Part shown: piece by piece, positions 11,856-25,361 of the stretch
Numbering within the stretch: the first letter of the stretch is position 1
How the letters are laid out: the number at the start of each line of letters is the position of its first letter
From: Branchiostoma floridae
Taxonomy: Eukaryota > Chordata > Leptocardii > Amphioxiformes > Branchiostomatidae
Assembly: GCF_000003815.2 (NCBI RefSeq)
Contig: NC_049983.1
Coordinates: 19,930,338-19,994,337 of the forward strand
DNA: 64,000 nt
Reading direction: 5' to 3'
Translations under genes and position numbers: made by a program
Notes under the pieces: model-generated
The model's input: only the letters and a program-made list of their open reading frames with translations
Told to the model about the DNA's origin: nothing
Databases searched by the model: none

Positions 11856-14800
11856 CTACAGAATTTGGCAGAAGTGAGATTTCTTCATCATGCGGCTCCT
11901 GACTTTAATTACAGGTTGAGCGGCTTCCTCAAAGTCAGGCTGCCCACCTAACAAACTCTCGTCTGGTTCCGGAGTACGCGGCGAAGGCAGCAGAATGTCC
12001 TCGATGATGACGTAACCAAGTTTCGTGGTCAGTACGATATTGTCCCGGTTGGCCACTATGTTGGTGATTGTTGCATAGACATATTGGGCAGTCACCATAT
12101 TTCCTGAAGGCAACAAGGGTAAGAATCTTCATCAGACAACTTATAAGGATTTGATGCATTCAATGTAACTCAGAGCTCGAAATTCATATTTGGGATTAGG
12201 TGCACTGGTGCACCGAGCTTAAAAATTGGGTGCGACCAAAAATTTTTTGGGTGCACCACTTAAATTTAAGTAATAACCTAATAATAAAACTTAGTTACAA
12301 GCTATCAAATTCTTAACCCTTGTCCTGCTGGCAATTTTTTACCCATATACCCTCCCTGTGCTGGGCATTTTTGATTCTCTTCAAAGTATGGGAAATGCTT
12401 TTACTTTGCTATTTTTTACTTACTTTGCATTTAAGTAACCCTATAATGTTATACATCAATAGAAAGCTGAGAGTCTCTACTTTTAAGTAATGTCTTCAAA
12501 GTTTGACCCTGAGTCATAAAAATGATATGCAAGGGTAATAAATCAATAAAACAAGTTATTTTCATAAACTTTTGTATCAATAATACCTGAATTTCATAAA
12601 TAATCTTAGTATCAACACTACAACATTCCTATGACATACTGACAACATCAGAGCCACACATGCAGCAAAAAAAAATTACCCAGGTATCACTGCAGGTGAG
12701 TTTATGGCTAGGTATTGTCCTGGGTGCTGAAAAGGCTGTTCAATAGAATAATGTAACATATGATCAGCTCCATCTGTCACTAATTATTTGCCACATCAAG
12801 GTACTCAATGACCTCCACAAAAGTAACCAAGGTCGAATTTGCAGCTTAACAGACTGTCCTAATTCGTTTCCTGTTGCGTGGGGGGTAATTTTCCATAAAA
12901 ATGGTAAAGTTCACGTGCATATCTTCTTTTCTCATGTTTGGCAGCATTTCTTCACCATTCTTGCCCAAAATTGGATGTACTGCCTCAGAATCAGTGGGGA
13001 AAGGCTCCTTATGCACTTGTTACCAAGTTAACTTTGACATTTTAGCGACTAAACTAAGCATTTATGCCCCAAAACACGAAAAAAACATGAAAAAAACATA
13101 TCTGCAGACGACAGTCGGCCATCTTGGCTCATTAACATAATTTATGCCCGCAAAGAGCTCTGGGATTGATTGCGCAACCAGGATATTGACCCTTGACCCC
13201 ATTCATGCAGCCCCCATCTTCTTCCCAGCTGTTCCTGGTTACCACACAGAAGCCACAAATGTTCCTGTGGGGAATACCCCCAACCGGTTAAATAACCGGA
13301 CCCGCACACAGGCACAGCATGTGCATCCGGTTATATAACTGGGCCCGCAGGACAAGGGTTAAACAAGTACAATGACAGACGTTTTTTATTATCTTTCTAA
13401 CACTTAGATGTCAAGAATATGTTGTATACTAGTATACTTTAATATCTTTACATACATAAACCTAAGAAAATATTTGGGCGCACCCTGTGCACCCACAGAA
13501 AATAATTGGGTGCACAGCTCCAATTTTGGGTGCACCTGGGTGCACATGCACCCAGTATTTCGAGCCCTGTAACTCTTCACCAATTTTTTCTACATCTTGT
13601 TAAAACAGCATATTGCAACTGCTTAATGTCGTCCTGTTGTTACTACCACGTATATCTTGAATGTTCTTAGTAAGAGCTTTAATTAAGGAATAATTGTGGT
13701 CTACGATATCCTAAAGATTAAAATGATATCCCACCTGTTTCGAGGTCCCACATCTTAAGTGACCTGTCGTGACCACCAGTCAGCAGGTATTTGTCGTCGT
13801 GACTAAACGACAAACACACGATCCCTTTAAACACGGGTGACTTTGCGTACAGCTCGTGTACCAGTCTCCCCGTGCCCAGGTCCCACACCCTCATGGTTTC
13901 ACCTGACGACCCTGACGCCAACAACTTCTGGTTATGGCTGACACTCAAACATGTCAGCGGGCTCTGATGCCCGACCAGAATGTGTGCAGCTTTGTCAAGT
14001 TTGTTGTCAAAAACTAAGATTTGCTTCTCGTCTGTGCCGACTGCGGTGTACTTCCTGTCATCAGTCATGGTGACGCAGGTGATTTTCCCCTCACAGTTTG
14101 GCTTGCGGGTCCATAGAAGTGTCATGGAGTCGATATCCCAGGCTGAAACTGCATTGCTGTCTGTGACTGCCACCAGGTACCTGAGAGACCATATGATAGT
14201 AAACAGTTAACTTGTCGTATAAGATGAAATGCTAATCCAAAATCCTTCTTTGAGATGAAAAGGAAAGTAGACAATCATATTTTGCAGACAATATTCTGTA
14301 ACAAATGATGATGAACTGGTAACAGTTTTCGTTCCTGGCTACATACCTGTCCATACGTGTAATCCAGAAGCACCTGATGCCACCTGAGGCCTGGTCCAGC
14401 TGCCGAATAAACTGGCCTGTGTTCAGGTTCCACAGCTTGATAAAACCTGCCTCATCTCCAGTCACCACACAGTTGTTGTTGTGAGTGATCCTCAGGCATG
14501 TTATGGAGCCTGTAGTGGAAAAGGGAGATTCAGTTAAATTGTTTAAACAGGAAATCTAAGAAAGGCACATTCGAAAAGTTTAAAAATGTAAAGAAATGTA
14601 CTAAAGATTGATAAGCTCATGACTGACGGGGCAATGACTTACCATCCTTGTCAGTGATAGTTCGGATGTCTTTGCCGTCTTTTGAGTTCCACAAGTTCAC
14701 CTCATTCTCGCTGCCCTCACGTTTGTACACCACGTACCCTGCATCACTCGTCACACCCACAATGCCGTACTTGTCGATGAACCTGGGAGTGGACATCTTC

Positions 14801-17800
14801 ATCTTGCTCTGTTCGACGTCCCAAACCTTGGTGTAGTAGGAGTCTGTGGACGCCGTCACCACAATGTAACCGGTCACCTCCATCGCGGTGATCTTTGCCG
14901 CTTGTCCGTCCAATGTCTGGATGAGCTGACCGCTCTGGAAGTCCCAGACATTCAAATGTTCGTCCCGAGCTCCGGACACGATGACCTTGTTGTCGCTGGT
15001 AACCCCGACACAGTCCACAATACCGTAGTGCCCCTGCAAATGGTGAACCTCTTTCCCCTCAGACAAGTTCCACAGTTTTACCACCTTGTCTGACCCGGAT
15101 ACTGCATATCTACCATCTGATGTGATGGTTAGAGAGTATATAGGATGGGAGTGCCCTTCTAACCTGTGAACTACCTCCCCCTTCTCCATGTCTATGACAG
15201 AAAGTGTCGTGTCCTTTGACCCGGAAACAATCCTTTCATCCTGGGTGACCCTGAGACAGGTCAGGTGATCTGTGTGGTGGGAGAAGGTGTTTTTCAGCTC
15301 CCCTGTCTCTGTGCTCCACATCTTGATGGTGTTGTCTTCTGCTCCTGTGATGATGTACTGGTTGTTATGGGAAACAGCCAGGCAAGACACAGCTCCCTCG
15401 TGCCCCTTCAAGGTGAACTGCAGCTTGCCAGACTCTATGTCCCAGACATTAACCTAAGATACAAAGGAAGAGAAGTTACTGGAGTTTATCTTGGGAGTTT
15501 CAGGTTTCTTAGGTGTCAATAAGAATGATTGATTTCAAATCCCTTTGTGATGTTTCCATATCACTTCAATCTATGAAGTTAAAACTGTGGGATTGTGGAA
15601 CTATATCTTATCAAATCATCAGCAGCAAAGGTTATAATGCAATGGTGGCACAGCTTTCTCCAACTCACCAGTTTCCCAGCAGGTGAGACCACCTTGCGGG
15701 AGTCCATGGTGGTGGTCAGCAGGGCGTGCTGCTGGTAGTAGGCGTGGTCCTCCTCCATGGTGATGACCAGCCGGCCCGTCTCCAGGTTCCACACCTTTAG
15801 GGTGTTGTCCAGCGAGCCGGACACCAGCAGCTCATTGTTGGGGGCTGCAGACAGGACTTCAATAGCAGCTGCCATGAAAAATGATAATATAAGTAATGCA
15901 TACTTTTCTGCTATATTTGTAGCCAGTAGAGGTTAAGGAAGGATTCCACTCCATTGGCAAATAAATACAATTGTTGTGGAATATAAAATTCCTTTGTCAA
16001 CAAATTCGCTGACATTGTGTTACTAGTACGTGTGTGGTCTTTTCATGGTGTATGTGGTAATACATGTGGTAATATGTGTTAGCTTGTCTTTTGTACTTGT
16101 TATAGCTTTCAATGAAAATCACGAAACGGACCTTCCCCTTTAGCGTTGCCAAATAAGATCCTTGTCCTGGCTGTGAATGGTATACCGGTTTTTCATTTGA
16201 CGTCATTTCAGCCATGTTGAATTACATGCGCAGCGCACGTCGGTAAACCACATGAATGTGCTACTACTTGATCCAATTACGTGCCAGATTCAAATTATAA
16301 TTATCATGACGTCAATAAAAAGAATGTTTGTATTGAAATAAACCACCTGTATGACCCGTCAGTGTCCTCTCCAGTTCCATGACGTCCGACTCATTCTCGT
16401 AGATGCGGATGGTGCAGTCCCGTGCAGCGGTCACCATGTAGCCTCCGTCTGGGGTCATGGCGATGGACGTGATGCCGGCTCTGTGGTGGGCCAGGGTCGT
16501 CCGCAGGGGACCACCTGTTGGTAAAAGGTGATGTATTAGGAAACAGTATACACTCTTTCAGGAGAAGTCTTCTTTATAATACAACTTGACTTTGATCCGT
16601 TTCATAAATTGCTACATTATGTTAAAGTTATAGTCAACACTTTCTTTTGCTTTACACAGATTTCTTTCATTCTTTTGAATTATGATCATATGTCTTTTTA
16701 ATGAAAGGTAACTATATGTATATGCAAGCAAATGACATGCAGTTTAGAGGAAAGTTGCAATAACGCGCATACAAATACTTAGGTATACAAGCAGTGACAT
16801 ATTCTACATTTTCTTTGATTTGCATTACAGATATTCAAACAGGTAGGGACCAAGCAAAATACATGCATCAACTATGGGTAGACCAAGCAGACCATCTACA
16901 TAAAAAGAGGCAACTGACTTGACAGTTTCTTTAATCAAGATCTGGAGCTAAATCTTCTGAAATAACATGTATTTTGTGTAGGTAAGCTGGTCCAGTTAGA
17001 CCTAGAAGTTCTTACATAGTTGGAAATTTTGCTTGGTCCCAGATATCATTGCACATTCGCTGATTTATATATGCATTGCAATTACATATATATGCTAAGC
17101 AAATCATTGGCAGACATATAACAAGCAGCATGCTGCAGTATCACACACAGAAAGCATGGCTGATGGAAAGTGAGCAAGAGAAATAGGGCAAGTTGCAGGG
17201 GAACATACAGGGTTCCACACAATTATACCAGGTTTCCACACACATGACCACAGAGGAGTAAGGATTCATTGAAGGTGAGTTACATGTAGTAATGGGAAAT
17301 GTGCACCCTATTACAATTACAAAGACAGTGTATAAATTTGTGAATCAGGGTTGAACAGTCTGATGAAATGGTCTGACATAGCGTCAGATCCAAGTATGGG
17401 GAATGATGAATAACGTGCGAGGTATGGTGTGTACAAGAGTGCTTGTGAAGTTGTGAAAATGACTACCTTACGATATAAGACACATGAAGCTGGATCACAC
17501 AAAGCTATCTAGATATATATAAAATGAATATGACAAACTATACAGAATATAGATAGTCTGCAACTTGATATGGTGGAAATTGTGGATGTGAAAAGATCTC
17601 CCAAGACAAATGACAGTATAGACAAGGATGTTTGGGTAGATCTTTCCCAAGAACGTGATGATGTTGTAAGCAGGACGCCACAATGGATGCAGCATGTCAT
17701 GTTTGCTGGAGGGATTTGGAGTTTTGTTATGTTTGGATGAAGTTTGACTGTAAAAGCAATATGATGGTGCCATTCACAAACAGCCTTAGGATTCTGATGA

Positions 17801-20800
17801 TTCAATACCAGTCCTGATAATCCTTTAAGAATGGGTCACTTTGATTATAAAATTGCTATGGTATCACATTACTCAAATTTGGTGTTTCACATTTATGTCA
17901 CTAATCTATAAACAAAGGAAACTTGGACTACAAAAACAGCTCAAACATTTTTCTTACAAGTAATCTTGAAAAGGCCATTTTTGACACATTAAATAGGATG
18001 TAAACCTTTTTTTGTAAGGCAGTAAACTTGGGAAACCTCTAGATATTGTCTTATTACAAATCACTGGGAGTTAAGTAATACAATGCAGAAAGCGACCTCA
18101 TTGTTCTGATGTACCTTGGGTTAAACACATGCCTCTGGCATATTTTAGGTTTCTTTGATGAACAACTTTGTGAATGGCACCTACGGTACTGTTTAACAAG
18201 GCTGTATAACTTGATATTACAGATGACATGCTATAGCTTATGATGAGGCCCCAAAATATTATGCATTTTGCATTGCTAGTCTACTAAGTCTTTTAGTTTC
18301 ATGACAATTTTATGTGTTGAAGCAGTTTTGTGATCAAGAAGGGCTCACAATATTCTTGCATTGTGTGCCACAACTTTTCACAATTCAGTACAAATTTGTA
18401 TTGCAAAGCAAAGTTTCTTGGGGGCAAACTGGCCAAAATCAGTGCATTCACTAATATCATCCATAAGATCAAGTTTGCTCACGTAGCCTTTAAGCCAAAC
18501 AGAATAAACATTATGTACCTGGGGGAGGGAAGCCTGTGCCCCTTGTAATAAACATTGGGTCACCGTTAGACACACAATGGTCCTGACACCACCACATGCA
18601 CTGGGTCACCAACGTGGCTATCCGCTCAAAACGCTTGCCGAATGAGGACAGTCGGCCAATGAGCTCTGTCGGCAGCATGTTCACGATGGAACCCTTTTGC
18701 AAGAAGGCTTTGAAAGAAAACACACAGGTGTGAAGGAGGGGTACCTGGCGGTGGGAAGCTTGAACCTTGCGGTACGAACGAGGGTGCCCCCCTAGCAACA
18801 CTGTTGGCACTACACCAGGACAGACACTGGCTCAGTATCTGACTAATCCTGACAAAGTCAGCACTATACGAGGACAGACGACCGATCAGCTCAGCAGACA
18901 GGCTGTTGACAGCATCTCGTTCAAAGGCTTAGAGTAACAATAAAAAAACATGGGGTTAGAGACACCAAAGGGAGAGGACAGTTGGGAGTACCTGGTGGTG
19001 GGAAGCTAGCACCCCGGGTTATCACGGACAGGTCTCGTTCACTGTCACACCATCGCGTGCAACAGGAACGTTGCGGCGATGATTGGTTGGCTAGCTGTCC
19101 CGAGCAACCTATAGCACCCTGGGGTATCAGACGGGGCTCTCCATCTCTGACACACCACTGTGTGCACCAGGCTCTGCACTGGGACATGAAGGACTCTATG
19201 TGCCGGGATTGGTCACTTAGCCAGTCCAAGCGACCCACAAACTCTGCAGCCAAGGGATTGGTGTATCCACCTAGGCAGAAAACTTCTGTCGTTAGTGACT
19301 ACACGGGAAGAACGGATCATGTACCTGGTGGGTAATTGGAAGTGCTGTGAGGCAACATGAACGGACGCCGCGTCACGCGGTCGCAAAATTTCTTGCACCA
19401 CGCCCGTGACTGCTCCAGAAGGCTGTCTACGGCTTGTCGGGACTGACGTTCAAATGGTACAAGCCGTCCAATCAGCTCCAATGCCAGATAGCTGGGTACG
19501 CCACCTGTTAGGGTCAAAGGGCACCACGGACACCATGTAGATTTTAGCACACACTGTTTAGCATAGATTAAACTGGAATTTAAAACAAAATGGATAATTT
19601 TCTGAGATGTTACAGAAAATGGTGGAGTTTCCAGAACACAGAAGTGCGTCACAGCAAAGCCAACACCACACCACCTACAAAACGTAGGAACTGCTGAAGT
19701 TAAAGAACTTAAGTTCCAGCAATATGATCTACTGCACCTTCAAAGGAAAAACATATTACGTGTTATAAAAGGGCAGTTAATCAATTGCAAATGCCACAAA
19801 AATCCAAACTCAGCAAGCAACAATTGAGCATTCAGTAATCATTATAAAAATTATAAGTAAAAAATATAACATTTACTATATTCTAAATATAACGTTACTG
19901 TAATTGTATTGAAACTAAAGCATGCATTGAAGCAGTTTTGAGAAAAACAATGTTGATGATATAACGTTACATGTACATGTAAATACATGACACAGCAAAA
20001 AATGGTAGCTAAATTTTACTTAAAGTTACATCATCTAACTTAAAGAATTTTCAAACTTCAACAAAAGCTCAACAAATCCCATTAAAGTTGGATTAAAAAT
20101 TCCTTGAAAAACTGGGCCAGACTAGCCATGGAAGAAACAGGTACCTTTAAACTCCAAGGTAGGTTTGATGAGTCTCAGTGCATCCCTGAGAAGCCTGATT
20201 TCCAGGTTATCCTGCACCTGAAGCACCATGTTGTAATCTTCTATTAGGTCCTTCACACTGAAGGCGTCAATCATGTTGTGCATGAAGTTGAGATTGCCTA
20301 AAAAAAGAAAGGAAATGACAGGGGTGACTCTTCATACCAATAAGCTAATATGAGGAATTTCTGTAGTGATATGTTTTACGTTAGATTTTGTCAGAAGCAT
20401 TGCTGTTACTTGCTGGGCATTTTTGTTTGCAAATTCCGCTTAGCATTTCTCTTCCTTGGTGTGATGGCTGTGAACTATAAGTATTCTGAGTGACCATTAT
20501 GAAACAGAGGGACAGGCAAAACTAATAATGTATTGAAACTATTTGTGACAAGACAGCACAGATATGACAAGAGGCAACTTCAGTAATCCTTACCCAGAGT
20601 GTGTTCGAAGATGTCGTCCATCCTGCCTGCGTGGAGAAGATGAAAGGTCACCTCGTTCAGTTTGCGCCGGTTGAAGACGTTGTCGTCATACTTCATGGGC
20701 TGGGGAACGACGTTGCGGTCGGCGTTGTAATACTCCTTCTTCCCGTTGACATCCATGGTGATCTCCTTCCTGCGACCGTTGCTCCACGTGCCGAGGAAGA

Positions 20801-23800
20801 AGTCGGCCAGGATGTGGTGACGTGCTCTGCTGCTGTCTCCCGCCAGGTAGCGCTCCTGTGCACACTCTATGAACTGTCTGTTGGAAAGTACAATAGAACA
20901 GATATTGACCCCACCGTCTCTGATCTTTTTTATTGAAGTTGTGACCATATATTCGATTTTCTGCCACAATTCATCAACAGTAACAAACAGAAAGGGGGCT
21001 CTTTTCATGGAACAAAGTACTGCCTCAAATTTCCATTCCCTTTCTTTGTTCCTCTCTGCTGTCCTGCTCTGTAGCGAATATATAATCTGATACCATAAAA
21101 GAGGAGGTTATTAGTCTACAATGTATTCCAATAGACACATAGCCTAATCTAGAAACTGCCACATAGCATAACACACCTCTTCTCAACTTACGCTTCAATT
21201 AGCTGCTAAACTCCTAAGCCTTGGTCGTTGGCTTATACATAGAGAGGGAAATTTGAATCCAGGTTTGTCTTGAACCACAACTGTCATTATTTCTTGGAGG
21301 CTGAGGGATGTCCACTCTTTGATCTTGTCTGGTCATATGGTAAAATATCCTAGCTGTAATGAATCAGTAAGATGGGCTGTACTGTACCTGTGAAACAGCT
21401 GCAGGACCCTCTTCCCATCTGCTTGCCTCTCGGCGAGGTACTCCATGATGTCGTACTTGAGGCGGGTGACGATGAGAGGAGGGATGCGCACCAGGTCCTT
21501 GTTGGGGGGAGACCAGTACTGGTACACGTCATCCAACACTTCATCGTCCAGGGAGAGGACATCCTCTAACTCGTGTTCAGCTATTCCATTCCTTAAGATT
21601 GAAGTAACAAAAAGTGCAAGAGATGAGGGCCTGTATAGGTTGAAAGCGACAATAAAGGAAGTATGGAAAGGGGATGAGTTTACAAGTCAGCATTTCCTAC
21701 CTGGCAGCAGCAATGTATCCCATCGTGTGTGACACGAAAATGGTTCCGTGTTGCACCTCCAGTCTCTCATACAGCAGGTTGATGGCTGCACGTGCTGACT
21801 GGGCAATCCGTAGTTCTGATTCTGGAGTGTACGACTTCCATCTTCGAGCTTCATCGAAAGCCAGCTTAAGAAACAACGGCTGCCGACAATGTGAGAACGC
21901 TGACAAGATGACTTCCCTCTGCTTCTCTGTGAGACATCGCTGGATCCGAGCGAGCCACGTGTCCAGAATCTCACTTCCCACCTGTTCTGACAGTGTGGGC
22001 ACCTGGATGTAGCTGCTGTCGCTGCGTATCGTGCGTTTCAGAGTCTTCAGCAGATCAAACTCCTCAGGCAGGGTGGAGACCACGATGTGGACGTTCGGTG
22101 GGAGGGACTTGGGCAGCCAGGTCAGGCTGTAGGCTCGGTCCACAGACGACAACTGGTCCAAGGAGTCCAGGAGGATGAGAAGTGGCCGGTCCTTCTCCGA
22201 CACCTTGTCCAGAAGCGTGGACAGGTATTGGACGATTTCGGCAAAGTTGTTGAGAACTCTTTCCACAGGTGACTCGATGCCGTAGACCTCACATATCTGT
22301 AGACAGAGGCTCTGTAGAACAGGGTGGATAAGGGTGCTGTGTGGTGACGTGCCCAGGAAACGGATGATGGTCACCAGGTTTTCTCCAAACGTCTGTGCAG
22401 CATTCTGTGCCAGCATGGCCATGATGGACGACTTCCCGCTACCAGAGGCTCCGTGGATCACAAACGGTTGATGGTTGACCTTGGCCGTGTCCTTCATGTA
22501 CGAGTACACGGCGTCAAAGATCTCCTGTCTTCCACAGAAACTTTCACACTTAGCCTGGCAGAAACGTGCGTGTGAGATCACTTCAGTCAAAAACCAATCG
22601 TCATTCTGTTCCTGTTCACTCTCGCTCTGTAGGCTCTTGAAAATCATTGCTTTCAGATCAGCCACAAAGTCATCGCTAAACCGTTCCAGATATGAAGCGT
22701 GACTTTCTACGTCTTCGTTAACCCCCTTGTCGGTCCACTCCACTTCATACTGGTGAACATTCTTCAGTTTGGACGGCAGTTTCCCCTTCAGGTCCTCCAA
22801 CAGTCTCTGTGATTCTTCATTCAGCTTCTCTCTGTCCATCAGGTCCAGGTAGGCGCTGACTGCATCTGCTCCGACGTGCTTCTCGATGTTTTGCAGGTTC
22901 CGTATAAAGATGACAGCTCTCTGGTTGGCATCAGTTGACTGTATGATGCCTCTGTTGATCTCAGTCTCAGTTACTGGAAAAGAATTGAGTCCTTGCAGTT
23001 AGTTAAAGGATAAAACAGATATGTATGGATAATAGGAAAAATGTACAGAATAATTGACATTGATAGATACTGCTGGCCCTCATTGATTGCTTGCTTAATC
23101 AGAAAGATCCTGTAGTATGAAGGATGATACCCAGGCTACATGGAAAAGGAATTATCTATAATCTGTAATATTTACAAGTTAGCTTAGTACAAACTCCTTC
23201 CTACTGCTGTGTGGCAAACATTGTGGTGTAGGCCAGATTGCATATCCACTGATACCAGCATACAATTATTGCCCATCATCATACATGTACCTGATTTGAT
23301 GTACTTGTGTTGCTGCTCCTCAGTGACGAGTCCTTCCTTGTGAGCTGCCTTCACAGCTGTGCGGAGAATATTTTCCAACTGAGCTGTCACCTGATACCAC
23401 CCCTCCTTGTCTTTCTGTCGCAGGCTCTCATTGGCTGGCTCCATGTCTGTGTAGTATTTAAACTTGCTGGTGATTGGCTGAAGTAAACAGACTGCAGGGA
23501 CAGCGTTGTCGTCCTTGAGGTACCATTCCTTGATGACAGTGGTGTCCATGTCTAGTTCACTGGCCTTCTTTATGAGGATGTCGAGCTCTTCCGCCTCTAT
23601 CTTTGCTGGAATGGGACGATAGCCATACCTGTTTCCAAGGAATGCCTGTAGAGGGGAAATTGTCAAGTAATTGCTGTTTTACATCTAGAATTTTCAAAAC
23701 TGTCAAAATATAAAGAAATCATAATGGAGATATGCAAACTAAACAATGAAACCGATTTATATATAATTCAAAGTCAGATGCTTTTCATAACATATCTATT

Positions 23801-24869
23801 TGCTGGACTAGATTACAAGCTATATTAAAGTAAATCTTAAAGTGTTTACGGTGGGTTATTTCTCAGTTTTGTGTTGTCTCTCTACCCAAAAATAATGGCA
23901 TCACAAATATCCACAGGCAACTTAAAACACCATTAACACATCATTCCTGTCAAAAATAACAAAGTCTACAGTATCGGAAACCTCACCACAAAGTTGGGCC
24001 CGACCGACAGTCTCTTGCAGGTGTCAATCTCCATCAGACACAGGGCGCAGGTCATGTGATCAGCCACCACCTCGTCCCGGACGCCCCAGCGCATGTCCAT
24101 GACCTGGAAGTCCAGCCCCTGCTTCTGACAGAACTCCCGCAGCTCCGGGTACGCCTTCTGCAGGAGGATGTTTCGCTCCTTCGCCATGTCTGTGAGAAAG
24201 CAAGCAAACATGTATGGGCAAACTTCACTTTCATCAGTTAACTGGTAGGCACCATGTCTTTTCAGACACACAATGTAGGAGACTGTCTGCAGTGAAACAA
24301 AAAGCGACAAATAGAAAAACAAGATTTTAAGCACCTCATACCCTCATGAAATATTTAGAGCTTTTAAATCTTAAGCAAATGACTTCTACATTTATATTGT
24401 AATCCATATGGTTAAGTTGACATATAACTGACATACCCATGTTGCTTGTCAAAAATTCTGATCATTTAACATTTACATAAACGTTACAATCATTAATTGC
24501 AATAGGTATTGCTTTGGGCCAGATTGAGATTGAGGGCCACATCTGGCCCTTTTCAGCTCCCAGCCAGAATCCAACCCAATGTGGTTTTTCACCTCCATTT
24601 TCATGGCTCTAAAAAGGTATACACTGAAAATACATAAAAACTTGTATACTTCCAATACCTTAATTATTTGCAATGGTATGTTCCTGAAACATCTCTCCTT
24701 GAAAATCAGAAAAAGACATGCAAATAAGACTCTTGATTTTGCCACGGAATGTGGACGTACCTGCAAAAGTGGAGCTCATAAAGATGCGCACGATGTTAGA
24801 CTTGTCAGGTGGGAGGGCCGTCATGCGACCCTTCATGAGCGCACTTCTCATCTCTGCAGTCACCTCCAT
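11856..24869 (-). CDS. NACHT and WD-repeat domain protein (NWD family) with a repeated linker
   Basis: Seventeen coding exons on the - strand: 24869-24761, 24189-23987, 23645-23291, 22973-21701, 21591-21388, 20877-20594, 20297-20145, 19504-19325, 19270-18992, 18927-18745, 18707-18519, 16514-16347, 15868-15669, 15453-14643, 14509-14347, 14180-13735 and 12103-11856. They total 5448 nt, so about 1815 residues, with every phase joining. Order: DUF4062-like N-terminus (RIFMSSTFADMAKERN, then FQVMDMRWGVRDE and GPNFVAFLGNRYGYRP); NACHT ATPase with Walker A GASGSGKSS (about 397-405) and Walker B LILLDSLDQ (about 488-496); a helical region; four homologous linker exons (about 861-1137); and about 14 WD repeats (about 1138-1770) before a charged tail. 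The family comprises cytosolic STAND-type signalling ATPases (NWD1, NWD2 and relatives). The ligand and partners are unknown here. At least one 5'UTR intron is likely, because an acceptor precedes the ATG. An NWD1 versus NWD2 assignment is not safe. Confidence 0.88.
12171..13569. mobile_element. Inverted-repeat element with CAGRGCTCGAAAT ends, TAACT duplication
   Basis: The left end is CAGAGCTCGAAATT and the right end is the inverse (ATTTCGAGCCCTG). TAACT flanks both sides (12166-12170 and 13570-13574). Both subterminal regions are rich in GGGTGCAC/GTGCACC. It lies in the last intron of the NWD gene and contains the separate TTAA-flanked element at 12317-13358, so most of its length is that insertion. 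No transposase is encoded. hAT-like ends are possible, but the class is uncertain. Confidence 0.7.
12317..13358. mobile_element. Non-autonomous piggyBac-like element nested in the 12171-13569 element
   Basis: TTAA occurs immediately outside both ends (12313-12316 and 13359-13362). The termini are a perfect 12-bp inverted repeat starting CCCTTGTCCTGC. A TTAA target site with CCC-starting ends is the hallmark of piggyBac-type transposition. At 1042 bp it has no recognisable transposase; the short ORFs inside (12901-13140 and 13144-13338) look random. Near the right end, AACCGG motifs repeat. Confidence 0.75.
16198..16314. promoter_or_regulatory. Intronic cluster with two perfect CRE motifs and an NRF1-like motif
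   Basis: TGACGTCA occurs at 16198-16205 and again at 16307-16314, with ATGCGCAGCGCAC between them (from about 16227). The cluster lies in the NWD intron between the exons at 16347-16514 and 15669-15868. A - strand ATG at 16215, in a good context, opens a short ORF. It could be an internal promoter. No transcript support is available. Confidence 0.35.
16515..18518. other. Large intron of the NWD gene
   Basis: This 2.0-kb intron separates the last linker-repeat exon from the first WD-repeat exon. I looked for further copies of the linker exon and for a transposon and found neither. Confidence 0.6.
18519..19504 (-). repeat. Four tandem homologous linker exons in the NWD gene
   Basis: Exons A 19504-19325, B 19270-18992, C 18927-18745 and D 18707-18519 (180, 279, 183 and 189 nt) all start with two bases of a codon and end with one, so each is a symmetric phase-1 cassette. 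Each encodes the same pattern: L..E(L/F)(I/V)GRL, a helix, (Q/C)(C/S)..WC, a G.P.(F/L)(I/V)P-like segment, and a proline-rich end (PPG). Introns between them are short (37-64 nt). Exon B carries an additional partial unit (SCCTRWC to SFPPPG). In vertebrate NWD proteins the corresponding linker appears once. Confidence 0.8.
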
Positions 24870-25361
24870 CTTGTGAAGGATAGTCTTCTAAAATTACAGA
24901 ATCAAATTCTGGAAAACAGAAAAGGAAATGAGTCTAAGCTACTAGCACTTAGTAATACATAGCTTTGTGCTCAACACAATGTAGACAACATACAAATGAT
25001 AACATCTATTATCTGTTGTTTGAAGGTGATGTCACAGCAACCATTGTGCCCCCATTATGTCATCTATTATTTACAATCTACGCTATTGTTGACCTTAGAA
25101 TTAAGGACCAGCAGAAGATTCTACCACCAAGCAAAAACTGTAATCAAAATTGCACAATACTTTATCAAGTTGAAAGTGTTCAGAAGATATGACAAACAAA
25201 ACAGCATTTATGAATACAGAGATCATTTGTTTGTAAGCTATTATGATTGAATAACACATGATAGCAAAATTACATATTTTGATAAAAAATGGTGCAAAAA
25301 TGGATTTGCATCTGAAAGGGCATGTAATTCCGATCCCCAGAAGCAAAAAGATATACAGTGT

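Noticed and set aside
12901-13338. Transposase remnants inside the piggyBac-like element
   Set aside because: The two ORFs there show no piggyBac-type motifs and look like random open frames.
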